Origin: Ophioderma brevispina | Taxonomy: Eukaryota; Echinodermata; Ophiuroidea; Amphilepidida; Ophiodermatidae | Direction: 5' to 3' | DNA: 64,000 bases | NCBI GenBank assembly: GCA_023653785.1 | Contig: JAMKCH010019834.1 | Location: forward strand, 1 to 64,000 | Part shown: in pieces, positions 35,032-45,620 of the stretch | How the letters are laid out: each line of letters begins with the position of its first letter | Position numbering within the stretch: the stretch's first letter is position 1 | Made by a program: the position numbers and the translations under genes | The notes under the pieces: generated by a model | Database searches by the model: none | Told to the model about the DNA's origin: nothing | Seen by the model: the letters and a program-made list of their open reading frames with translations, nothing else

Positions 35032-38000
35032 GTAAGTGTGTATCTTACAGGGCTATACCCAAAAAAAGTTGCTCCCTATAGTCGATTCGCGTTGATACGT
35101 TCGCCCACCTGGAGTTTTGGACCTATCAATTAAGTCGAGAGGGAAAATGAAAGAATCAAATGCACGTTCCACACCGGATTATCTTGAGTACACTCCGGGC
35201 ATATAACTCACCTCCCCTTCCACTACAACAAATTCATTCATGTAATGGAAATGCCCAATAGTGTATTCAGGCCTTAACATTCCTCACAATACATGATTCA
35301 CAGAAAGTCCCTGCTCCTCATTGAATTTTCAAACCCTCCGCAAGAATGGTACGGGATCACATATCAGATGAATCGAGTATCACTTGTCCTTTTTTAAATA
35401 TATATTAAATGACGCACACACAAGTTTTTACTTTCTCTTGTTTAAGTAAGATTATGTATGGTTGTTTTTACCTTCCGTCTATTTTGGTAAGTCCGATTGT
35501 TTTGTTAAGATTATAATATTTTTAGGGCCTTCACTGAAAATGTGTCTTTGTAACTAAACGAACAAAGCCCAAGTGCCTTGCGTTGAATGCAAGTACACAA
35601 TAGAGAAAACGGCGACGGCATTTTTACTGTTTTTTTTTTTTTACATTTAAAACAAATAGTTTTCCCTTGTACGTGCTGACTTTCATCTCCCAGGACGTCG
35701 GTATGGCGATTTTGCGCAGTTCTATTATAATAATGTCGGTCAACTTCCTTACATTGCACTTTATCGTCTTCTTTGGAAGCACTCTCTTTCATTGGGATAC
35801 CTTGCAGCAAATCTCTGCGGTTTCCCAGTAGCTTTGTCCATGAAGACCATTTTTCTTTCTTGGCTACACACTATCCGCTACACTGATGCTTACCCCTCGA
35901 CCACCCAAGGGTTTTTCTACTACGTTTACGACCAAGGGGGTGGTTTTCGTAATTAAGGGACAAACATCAGTTTGTTTGGTAAGGTGTAGCTACATATGTC
36001 CTTTATTCAAATAACGTACAAACATATTAAGTTTTAAAACAATAGAGATGAAACCATCCTCAAACGATTCCGGCCTTTGATGGGACAACCCTGACCTCCC
36101 TATTGGACCGCAAGGATTCACTACAAATTTTACAAAATCCTTAGATCAGATTCGTTTTGCGTTTTGTGCGACATGGAATCATGGTGGGGCTAGAAACCAC
36201 CCCCCGGGTCGACGAGGTTGCAGCACAACAATAGTCATCAAATTTCCTCCAAAACAAATTACATTCAATAAAGAACTAAAGTCAAACGCATGTTAATAAC
36301 GCACAGTCTTTAATTTCAGTCTCTTGTGTTTATTTCAATAATTAAAACCAATTAATAACCATTTTACACTGAAATAAGAAGCTAAAGAGAGTAAAGGAAT
36401 CGATCTAAGGCAGAACAGTATTGCTTGGTAGATGGTTCCAACCTATATACTCTGTTTAGCAAATAACACGTTCACAAGCAAACTCATAAAAACATCTTTC
36501 AGTTTTGGAATCTCTTATGGTGAACAAACTAATTCTCTAGAAGTCTGAAGAAATGTTCATTTTATGTTACAAGAATATGTAAGCCATTTTTTTCATGTTG
36601 GAGTCAAATGTTTATTGTAGATCTAGCCGTACACAAAGGTAAATATCAATATCAGATGTGAGTAAAAGGCTAAAATTAAAGTGAATTCTTATCCCTACAA
36701 TGAAATACATACAGACGACTATGTATATGCCAAGATGATGAATGAGGTACCGGCTAAACACAGAGCATAGGTGCATGCATATTCATAACACTTACATATT
36801 AGATTAAACATAAGGACCAAAAGGAATATGCATACATACAAGGACCAGCAAAAACCGTGAACATCTAACTACGTAAACAATCATGTCTACTAATGAAAAA
36901 GATGAAATATCAAAGTAGAAAGATTAAGGTGAGATGACAGTATAAACACGTTAACGAGATTTTTTCTTTAGATTCCTTTTGATTTCATCTCCCTAGTAAA
37001 ATCGTAAAATATCAATCCGTTATGGCTCTTACGCAACATCTAAAGATAAATGCATGTATACTTGCATGTATATCCCCCTACATTAGGAAATGGATGCAAA
37101 CAAAAATGGTTCATTGTAACCACCCAATCCCCTGTATGTGGGCTTTGAGATGTTTAGGACCCTCATAGGAACATTCAAACAAAATCTAAAATAAAGTCCA
37201 TTATGTCCGTAAAATGCCTGTTCAAATTTCAAATGTTATGGTGGTTCATTTGTAGAATTGTTTTGGCAATACATTTTGACCAAATTCAAAATAAAACCAT
37301 TTTGCTTTTTGTTTGCATTTTGCATAGTCCAGATCCCATGGCGGTTACATGAACCGATTTTAAAATTTTGACCTCGTCTAGCTAAGTACCAGGCAGAAAA
37401 CCCTCATCTTTCAAACCAACCCAGATAAAATAGTTGTATTTATCACCCCTGCCCTATGAGATAGCTTCAGTCTGAATGAGTAATATTATGCTTGGTGTAA
37501 TTTTGTTTTCTTTCAATATTGAGTCGATCTTGTGGGTTGTGTATAACCACAACTAGACACCGTTAAGACTAAAATATTTCGTGTACACTACTTTCTTATG
37601 CATCTGGTAAAAAAAATCTGCTTTAAAATGTCTTAAAATGCAGTAAGTTAAATGAAAAGTATGTAATTAAATGATTGACATGCTAGACTTTGTGAGAACA
37701 CTAAATGTGTAAGAATATGCTTAAAAAAAAGTTGCAAGATTTTTTTTCATAGACTACGTGTTTGATGATTTAGTAGTGTTTTAACCCTATAGAAGTACTA
37801 TTTTTGCATGGCTAGGGGGTGTAAATCTAAACACTGTTTAATGTTCAACAGGCTTTGGTATTATCCTTCCATATTTTGTGTATAATTCGTTTTTCACAAT
37901 ACTGTATGAGGACTTCCTTCTCATTCTGCCGATGAACAAGTCATAGAACAGAATTCTTTACAGTATTTTGTTGTCAATCTCATTTATTTTGTAGATATAG

Positions 38001-38233
38001 CTGACATTCCATTCTTATACACTTATAAACATTTTTAAACTTAAAACTGAGTTATCTTATCGCTTTCTAATTCTCATCAAGGATTTATGAAATTCACAGG
38101 TATTGTCAATGCGATAATGCCGATAAACAAAAGATCTCATTAGGGTAGAGGTTAGGCATAAACTGTTGATAAATAACAAGAGACATTTAAAGACAAAGCA
38201 ACAAGCTCCTCCATTTGCAATTTTTTTTTTCAG
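35032..38233. other. No gene recognised, former intron
   Basis: AT-rich sequence between two decayed exons. The 99-codon minus frame at 35511-35810 has no recognisable family and is lysine-rich where it crosses an A-run. Confidence 0.45.
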
Positions 38234-38290
38234 TGCCGTTGATTTTACTTCAAGTACCAGCGATTGTTAACGAAGGTCTCTGAACTGGTA
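38234..38290 (+). pseudogene. Decayed Calx-beta first-half exon, truncated
   Basis: After a T-run and CAG, the sequence reads AVDFTSST, then with a one-base slip IVNEG, after which similarity ends. The acceptor phase is off by one. This matches a canonical first-half exon such as 62983 or 54550 in its opening half only. Confidence 0.6.
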
Positions 38291-38469
38291 CGTATAACAC
38301 CCCCCTACTCTTATTGGTACTAATACAGTGGATGATTGCTTCGATCGTAATTTCTTTTACTCCTTCTAATGGATCAGCAGTAAAGAAAATGAACACAGTG
38401 TGTACTGCGTTGAGTCTGAACATTATTTTTGTTGGCCGCCAGCTGGCAGGACCACTCTTCGTCAATGCG

Positions 38470-38525
38470 TTGTATGTGTGTGTGTGTGTGTGGTGTTGTG
38501 TGTTGTTTGTTATGTGTGTGTCATT
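38470..38525. repeat. (TG)n microsatellite
   Basis: A run of TG dinucleotides followed by TGTTG-type interruptions, immediately before the degenerate MITE relative at 38560. Confidence 0.8.
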
Positions 38526-38559
38526 ACAATGTTATTTTTTGTTAAATCACCTCAATTGA

Positions 38560-38745
38560 AAAATAGAAGTGTCAATTGAAGCAAACTCGTGTCATAGGTG
38601 CAACATGAGATCCCTCATATGGGATGAGGTCAAATGTCAAATGCCAAGGTCAAAGGTTATTGAAATCCGAGAGTTGAAATATGCTGGGGGGTGGCCCACC
38701 TATATTTCTTTTTAAATAGCGACGGGCAAGCGCAGAACCGCGAAA
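38560..38745. repeat. Degenerate relative of the 5947-6358 element
   Basis: Shares AACTCGTGTCATAGGTGCAA, GATCCCTCAT, GATGAGGTCAAA and CAAGGTCAAAGG with the 5.9 kb element in the same order and orientation, and ends in a partly preserved GCGACGGGCAAGCGCAGAAC. Confidence 0.55.
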
Positions 38746-39922
38746 TTCTAGTTATTACAAATTATTTATTTAACTTTTATTTTCCCTAACCAAATTGTAA
38801 AAAATGCTTCTCTTTTGGTATACTAGGATAGGATGAATGTGCTTTCACAAGAGAGGCACTGACGTTGGAAACCTTCATCAAGATGGAGGATATCCCCACC
38901 CAAAACTTATGAAGAATTTCCCGCCTTTGGCCACGGATACTTTCAGGTGCCGAATTTCATTCTCCAAATACCCGGCTGAACCATATCTGTGCCACAAGCA
39001 ATGTGGAAAGATATTCTTCCCAGCTAGGAAGTTCAGTCAGTTCCACTGAGACGTAGCGCCTTGTTCAACGTCCAGGCTTTTTTCTTGTATTTTTCTGAGT
39101 TTTGTAATAATATACATAAAAATGACAAAGCCGTTAATCAAAGCTTTTGACTGACCAGCACTACACCACATCAAAAACACAAATAAACTTAATAATTAAC
39201 CATCAATTTTAGCACAGTAGTAGTGAAGCCTGGAATGTGCCTAATCAGCTTCTACTACAAACCGCAAGTCGGTTTCCCAAGATACTTGGTGGATGTGTAC
39301 AGTCCAGCTGTGTCATATCTACGTGGAACATGATACACATACATTGGAGCAACCACCTTCGAAACGACGGCCTTTTTGTCGTAGTCGGGGGTTGAAACGA
39401 GATAGCTTTGGAAGCGATCACAAATGATCAAGACGACATTGAGAAAAACAGGCCATTCATCTGATGTCAAATTTGATAACTACCTTGGTACTTACTTACT
39501 TGGTACGGGTAAAGCAGGGGTCCAAAGGCGGTCGCGAAAAGCTCATTTAAGCAAAGCGTTCACCCTGTGTTTTGTAGTTTTGTAAGGTAGTGGACATTAA
39601 CCACCAGCAAACCAGCTGTTGCCATGTCAATATGTTATTTAATCATTTCTTTTGACAGGGTGAACCTTTCAATGCTTCAAACACCGCTTCCATTTGCAAG
39701 CACTGGCAAAACTGCAATCAAAATAAAATTTTTTGTATTGGGGAATAAATGGCAATAAGCGAAATACATGGATTGTGAGACAACATTGCTAATACCCGAC
39801 CAGATCTGAATCAACTACAATTTACGAAGTACTCCATTGAACTTGAAGTCATGAGAATATTAGGGTAATTTACTTGTAATAAACTTTTTAATCGTATTGT
39901 ACCTTCTATTTATAGCACTGAG

Positions 39923-40135
39923 CACTTGCCACAAGTGGGGGAACCGCTATAGAAGGTACTTATGATAACAGTAAAGATACGGGCAACATATTACGATAGC
40001 AGGGCATGCACGGAAAGCATCACCGTTGAAATCACCGATGACAGTACCGCGGAAATGGCTGAAACTTTTGAATATATCTTTACGGAGCCAGCGGAACTCT
40101 GACAATGGCTACAGTAACGATTAACGACGATGATG
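39923..40135 (+). pseudogene. Decayed Calx-beta second-half exon (canonical type)
   Basis: 213 bp followed by donor gttagt. It reads LATSGGTAIEGT, then after indels ESITVEITDDSTAEMAETFE, and after another one-base loss ATVTINDDDG. At least three single-base losses and in-frame stops are present, so it is dead despite the correct overall length. Confidence 0.78.
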
Positions 40136-40289
40136 GTTAGTTAAATGGATATTTTAATTGGAAATATTCTCAATATTTCATCTTAATCCAAACTGAAATT
40201 ACTTTAAAAATATTTTTCATATATTGCTTGTTATGTTCATAAACTCTCGTGGGCTCAATTGATATTTTCTTGTTTGATTTATGTATATC

Positions 40290-40390
40290 TATATCTCTAT
40301 ACTACATACATATATATATATATATCTATATACTATATATATCTCTAATATATGATATATATATTATATCTCTATTATCTATAAAATTAT
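40290..40390. repeat. AT-rich microsatellite (TATATC/TATA)n
   Basis: Imperfect TATATATC and TATA repeats just downstream of the decayed Calx-beta exon at 39923-40135. Confidence 0.75.
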
Positions 40391-41079
40391 AATAATAACA
40401 ATATCACATGAGCCACGCGAGTTTTACTGAACATACAAGCAATCTATGGAAAGTTCATAGCTATCAATAACGTACATTGTAAACAAAAGCTAGACTACTC
40501 ACAGCGCCATTTTGTTGGTCATATTGCTGGAGACAATCCAAACTATTGATTAAAATAATAAAACAAAAATATTATATAATTTTTCTTCACAAATATTATA
40601 TCAACCATGCAAAAATAGCGCCTTCAACCGCGTAAATATGAGGTAGGCGCCCACATATATGTCGATGAGACGAATCGATGTTTCCAACAAAAATTTTGTT
40701 GTGAAAATGAACCTCGTATCTCGAAGGGCACATGGCATCATGTGGTGGCTAAAGCTACGTACAATTACCATTTTTTACGTGAATTACAGAAAGTATCCTG
40801 ACAATCAAAGAACAAAAAACACCGAGGGCATTCATGTTGAAATTTACGTGCCCTAATTGTCCCTGCCAGACTGCACTTCAGGGTTATTTTTTTCAGTAAA
40901 TCAGTAATTTACCAATTGAAAATGCCTGATGTATCGCCCTCAATTTAGATTTCCAGGCGCGTACGTATTTGTGTAGAAACGTTTTTTACAAAACCTTATC
41001 CCTTTGTTAAATTAAAGTGACAGAGGGATTGTTTGAGGGGAGGATACTAAATGCTCTCTCGCTTTGCCCTTGATTGGTT

Positions 41080-41340
41080 GTAGAACAACCCAACCACGTA
41101 CCGGTGTGAAGGCTGATTGGAAACAAGTAAAAAAAGAAGAAAACCACAAACCATATATTGACCTTGCCCTGCTATCGTAACCGTCCTTAGAAAACTGCAT
41201 GTAAATCACCATCGGTTTATTTGGCTTATTCACTTCAGATTGATCGAATACAGTGTTTAAGCATTCGAAATTTGCAAAAACCTCGGGCGCATCTTTTGGG
41301 AACTCGCCTTGTGTCCTCTTTGAACCGACTGAACTTCTGT
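41080..41340 (+). repeat. Family A repeat, diverged copy 3
   Basis: Shares GGTTGTAGAACAACC, AAGAAAACCACAAA, CCTGCTATCGTAACCGT, TAGAAAACTGCATG and GGCTTATTCACTTCAG with the copy at 54040-54375 (inverse). The palindromic CTGTCGTGCACGACAG stretch has been lost. Confidence 0.6.
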
Positions 41341-41517
41341 CATTTTCCTCCACCCACGCTTCTCAAACTTAGTAGCTGGTTTAAAATCCAATAAGCTTAC
41401 CATGTGCACTGTAGTAATTAAAAAAAAGACAAACAGACAATGGCAATCTTGATGCGCTGTTGTTCCAGGAACTTTACGTCTGTGTAGCCTTTAGGTTTGT
41501 GATTTTGTTTAGGATAG

Positions 41518-41868
41518 GTCCTGGCCTTAGTCACCTGACTATTTAATTTTGAACACTATTGTTAAGAAATGAATACATATTGGACGCATATTTGAACACA
41601 TAATGATGTACAGTTGTAACAGTTTGGGAACACATTAATTATTTGAACACATGACACCTTTTTGACGCCTCTTTTTGAACACATGACGCTTTTTCGACGC
41701 CTCTTTTTGAACACATGACGCCTTTTTGACGCCTCTTTTTGAACACATGACGCCTTTTCGACGCCTCTTTTTGAACACATGACGCCTTTTCGACGCATAT
41801 TTGAACACATAATTGTGTTCAATTGTAACAGTTCAAAATTAAATAGTCAAGTGACTAAGGCCAGGAAT
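41518..41868. mobile_element. TIR element carrying an internal minisatellite
   Basis: TCCTGGCCTTAGTCAC with CTGACTATTTAATTTTGAA at 41518-41556 is inverted at 41829-41866. The centre is a minisatellite. AACTTTACGT-containing sequence flanks both sides in direct orientation. Confidence 0.7.
41640..41812. repeat. Minisatellite, about five units of about 33 bp
   Basis: Units of TTTGAACACATGACGCC followed by TTTTTGACGCCTC, nearly identical. The 86-residue minus-strand frame through it merely translates the repeat. Confidence 0.85.
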
Positions 41869-41969
41869 AACTTTACGTTTGTCACTTTGTTCAAAGTGTT
41901 TTAGGATACAGGACACTGTTAAAACAAGAAAATACGGGTGCTATTGGAAAATAATTCCAATATAAAACT

Positions 41970-42485
41970 TTAAAGCGGCACTGGCACATTTTCAGAAAAT
42001 ATGAAATTTCTTCAATTTGCTCGCAAATGATAGTCTAGGCCATTGGAAGAATAGATAAATATTTCACACATAAAAATAACATACCCAAAAGCAGATAGGG
42101 ACATTAGTAAGAGGCTAAAGACATCCAGGTAATTTGTAGGCCAACTTTTAAGTTTTCTGTAACTTTAATGAAAAAAGTGTGTCTATTCCATGAATACCAT
42201 AGACTCGTGCTAATAGACTCGTGCTCATTGATATAAAACCATAAGGTCCCGATCGTCAAACAGGAAAGTCTCATGCCGGAGAATCAACTCTGGCGTGTGT
42301 TTTCTAGTGTTTAACGCCATTGTTCCGTGTCGTCGGCGACATTATTATAAACTCTTTCTGTTTACCCATATGCCGATTTGGGCTGATAATTTCAGGTTAG
42401 GGCTATGTATATAAAAGCTTTATAACCAATGCAAAAATATAAATTTTGCAAAATCAGAGGCGCACTTATTTTTTCAAATGTGCCA
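41970..42485 (+). repeat. Interspersed repeat family B, copy 2
   Basis: Shares AAAGCGGCACTGGCACATTT, AATGATAGTCTAGGCCATTG, ACATACCCAAAAGCAGATAG, GTTTAACGCCATTGTTCCG, TGTTTACCCATATG and GAGGCGCACTTATTTTTTCA with the other two copies. Confidence 0.7.
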
Positions 42486-43743
42486 GTAACAGAACACCTT
42501 TGGTGTTACAAACGGGCAACGCAATTTGAGGCATCCGTTTAATTTATCTCCTTATTACCAGAAATCTTAGGACTAAGGATGTTATGAGTGAAAATTGCCA
42601 TTAGTTAACCAATATTTTTGACAAATTTAACATTTTAAATGGTAACAATTGAATAATACCACCTTTCATCTAAAACGGGTTGAAATAATCGGCGCGAAAC
42701 TTTACAGATGGGTTTGGGCGAAGGACTTCTATCAAGATGATTTGCGTGATTTGTAGACTTCATCCTCTTTAAATTTAAATAAAGTTTGTCTTCTGAATGG
42801 ATATGTTGATCAATCATATGCCAAAGCTTATCTTATATCAATAATCCGTTTATTTCTTTTTTTTTTGGTAAATCATATCTCACTTTACTAAATATATAAT
42901 TACATTCTCCATTCCCTGTGACAGGATTTTTTTTCAAAATGTTAAACTATTGAAACGCGTCACACTTACAGATTGCGAATAAATTCGAGAAGATCACATT
43001 TATAACAATACGCGTGAGTCTATTTGAGCTTGTGTGTAACAGGGTGCTATGCTATAAACTAGGCAATCACGTGAACACCTGCACGGATTAATTTCGAACC
43101 ATAAGTACAAGAATTGTACAAGGATATGAATTTAAACCAATTTCAATAATGGTCTATTTTAATAACTAAAACATTACGTCCCATGTATGTTTGGTTTTCT
43201 GACAAAGCGCGACCTATATATGCCCAGGTCAAACGTCATGGTCCATCCCCTACAACAAATACCTTTGGTAGTTAGTATAGACCCTATTTATCAATGCTAG
43301 GTACTTAGTACTCTCAAATTGTGGTGTCACTTTTTCAATATGGGTCAATTGAAGGTTACACAGGGGACAAACTTTTAAAATGCTCCAATCATGTTGAAAT
43401 GTATGCCATACTGTACGTCTAGTCATAAGTATTCCAAAAATGCATAGTTTGTACCATCTATGACCATTGGTTTTGGAGTCATAGGGTAAAATGGCTAAAA
43501 TTGTATAAAATGGTCATTTGTACAGGGGTCAAAATCAGAAGTTGCTCCAATTTGGTAAAAAATGAAACAAATTGTTCATCTAGCTTAATGTGTCAAAATA
43601 AGGAATAGTTTGTACTGTCTGCAATGCAAAGTTATCATGTTTTGTGGCAAAATAGGCCATAGGTAACATAATCTAATGGGCATTGGCCTTCTTTGACCTT
43701 AGTTTCGGTGAGTAAACATTTAACATAACAAAAACTGTACATT

Positions 43744-44302
43744 TTGGGAGTCCTCTTTCCTCAGGCAATATTTATATACAAGTTTTTTAAAGGGGCATTT
43801 CGTGATCCACAAACTCGCCCCCCTCCCCGACTTTCTAAAAAAGTTTGGATTTTTATATCATCTGAACCGTTAGCCTTAGTAATCCATATGTACCGAATCC
43901 TACGTGCAAATTCGGTCGTATCGGTAAGAAATTCGCAATTTTGTAATTTCTATCCGCAAACGGACAGAAATTACACCGCAGTGGACTATTGGACCGTGGG
44001 AAACAAATAATTACAAATAACACAAAACCGCAAGATCGGAATCACCTCAAATTTTGTGAATAAGCTTTTCTCAAGGATATCTAGTGAACAATGAATAAAA
44101 CAGAAGGTGTTGAAATCACGAAATGCTCCTTTAAATAATAATCATTTTCAATGTTGACCCCTGTCCAAATTGAAATTGACTTTTTTACCATTTTAGTCAT
44201 TTTTACCTTATAACCCTCAAACTAATGGTCGCAAGTAGTACAAACTATACATTTTTGGAATCTTTATATCTAGGCGGACAATATGGTACACTTTTCAACT
44301 GT
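43744..44302 (+). repeat. Internal tandem unit 1 of the 43267-45354 element
   Basis: Begins TTTGGGAGTCCTCTTTCCTC and contains GACTTTCTAAAAAAGTTTGG, TCATCTGAACCGTTAGCC, TATCTAGTGAACAATGAATA and GGACAATATGGTACACTTTT. Unit 2 (44303-45255) repeats all of these, but lacks about 145 bp and contains the MITE. Confidence 0.75.
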
Positions 44303-44317
44303 TTGGGAGTCCTCTTT

Positions 44318-44852
44318 CACTGAGAATATTAATTAGTCATGCAAATCAGTTGTTTTATCATTCATAATAATGTACTTCAATGCTGGAAACATGTTGCTAT
44401 ACTGGAAGATAACCATCCCATATTTTAAACTAGTTTTCATGATTACAAAATACTTTCATTACCTCTAAATTTACACTTTATAATGACAAATTAATAACTG
44501 ACGAATTTTAATTTGTCAAATGACAAATTAATTGACTAATTAAAGACGACGTTAGACCCACCAAATGACTACAATTAGTTTGTCAAGCACAAACATGACG
44601 AATTAAGTACACATTGGTCATTTGCTTTTTGCTAATATATCTTTGACGAATTTTGTAATTAAAATGTCCTATTTTTAAGTTGTAGAAATCTTTCAAATTA
44701 TGAAATTTAATCCGAAAATCTGTAAAAAAAACATTCGTTTTAATTCAAACTACTTTTAGCACTATTTTGTGGATTATAAAAAAAATAATGTGCATGACTA
44801 ATATTTAATTAGTCAAATAAGACACTTTTTTGACTAACTAATATTCTCAGTG
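44318..44852. mobile_element. 535 bp MITE with CACTG...CAGTG termini
   Basis: Left end CACTGAGAATATTAATTAG and right end CTAACTAATATTCTCAGTG are inverted. It lies within tandem unit 2 after CCTCTTT and before TTCCTCAGGC. Unit 1 has the uninterrupted CCTCTTTCCTCAGGC at about 43751-43765, so the insertion point and a TT target duplication (44316-44317, 44853-44854) can be read. CACTR ends with a short duplication suggest the EnSpm/CACTA superfamily. Confidence 0.7.
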
Positions 44853-45521
44853 TTCCTCAGGCAATAATTTGCAAGTATTTAAAGAGGCATTTCGTAATCC
44901 ATCAACTCTTCCCCCCGACTTTCTAAAAAAGTTTGGATTTTTATATCATCTGAACCGTTAGCCTTAGTAATCCATGTGTACCTAATCTTACCTGCACATT
45001 CGGTTGTATCTGTATCTTTTTTCAAGGGTATCTAGTGAACAATGAATAAAGCAGAAGGTGCTGTAATCACGAAATTATCCTTTAAATAATCAGAGTCATT
45101 TTCAACGTTGACGCCTGTCCAAATTGAAATTGACCTTTTTTTACCATTTTAGTCATTTTTACCTTATAACCCTCAAACTAATGGTCGCAAGTGGTACAAA
45201 CTATACATTTTTGGAATCTTTATGACTAGCCGGACAATATGGTACACTTTTCAACATGATTTGGACATATTAAAGTTTTGACCCCTGTGTAACCTTAAAC
45301 TGGTCCCTGTTGAAAAAGTTACACCACAATTTGAGAGTGTCTATACTAACTACCTATGATGTGAAACCTTTTCTCTAGTGGGGTGAACGAACTCCGTAAC
45401 GAACTCCTGCTCTAAAATAAATAGCTTACATTTCAATGGTTTTAAATCTTTCGAGCAAGTTCACATGGATATATTCTTAAATTTTAATGCGATTACTAAA
45501 AAAAGGGTGTTCTTGTCTCAG

Positions 45522-45620
45522 GTGCGGTGGATTTTACTTCAGCTATAGCTGCAGTCGACGAAGGAGATGGTACAGTCACACTCATGGTTACAAATTCAGG
45601 TGGAGCGGCGGCTACTATAA
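45522..45620 (+). CDS. Calx-beta repeat 1, first-half exon
   Basis: 99 bp, acceptor ...gtctcag and donor gtaagt, phase 1 at both ends. Reads AVDFTSAIAAVDEGDG followed by TVTLMVTNSGGAAATI. It has the F-x5-V-x-EGDG entry of a Calx-beta domain. It is the first undamaged exon of the array, yet its acceptor phase demands an upstream exon that is not recognisable in intact form in this window. Confidence 0.88.

Larger units (their letters stand above)
43267..45354. mobile_element. About 2.1 kb TIR element immediately upstream of the first intact Calx-beta exon
   Basis: GGTAGTTAGTATAGAC at 43267-43282 is perfectly inverted at 45339-45354, and similarity continues inward for roughly 250 bp (CTCTCAAATTGTGGTGT, GGTTACACAGGGG, CATAGTTTGTACCA). 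Inside is a tandem duplication (43744-44302 and 44303 to about 45255) whose second unit carries a 535 bp MITE. No transposase frame is seen. Confidence 0.75.

Noticed and set aside
35511..35810. 99-codon minus frame with a CFKCKKKK stretch
   Set aside because: Two cysteines and an A-run-derived lysine tract are not enough for a zinc finger.
38837..39049. 70-codon plus frame following a possible acceptor
   Set aside because: No similarity to Calx-beta halves or any known domain; length and phase do not fit the array.
41562..41822. 86-codon repetitive minus frame (MCSKRGVEK units)
   Set aside because: Translation of the 33 bp minisatellite; no evidence of expression.
41562..41830. Possible CRISPR array
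   Set aside because: Adjacent identical units without unique spacers, inside a TIR element of a eukaryotic genome; it is a minisatellite.
40136..45521. Searched for another Calx-beta exon pair between the decayed and intact arrays
   Set aside because: No VDFTSA, TNSGG, SKDG or DDDG pattern with splice sites found by eye; a very decayed one could be missed.
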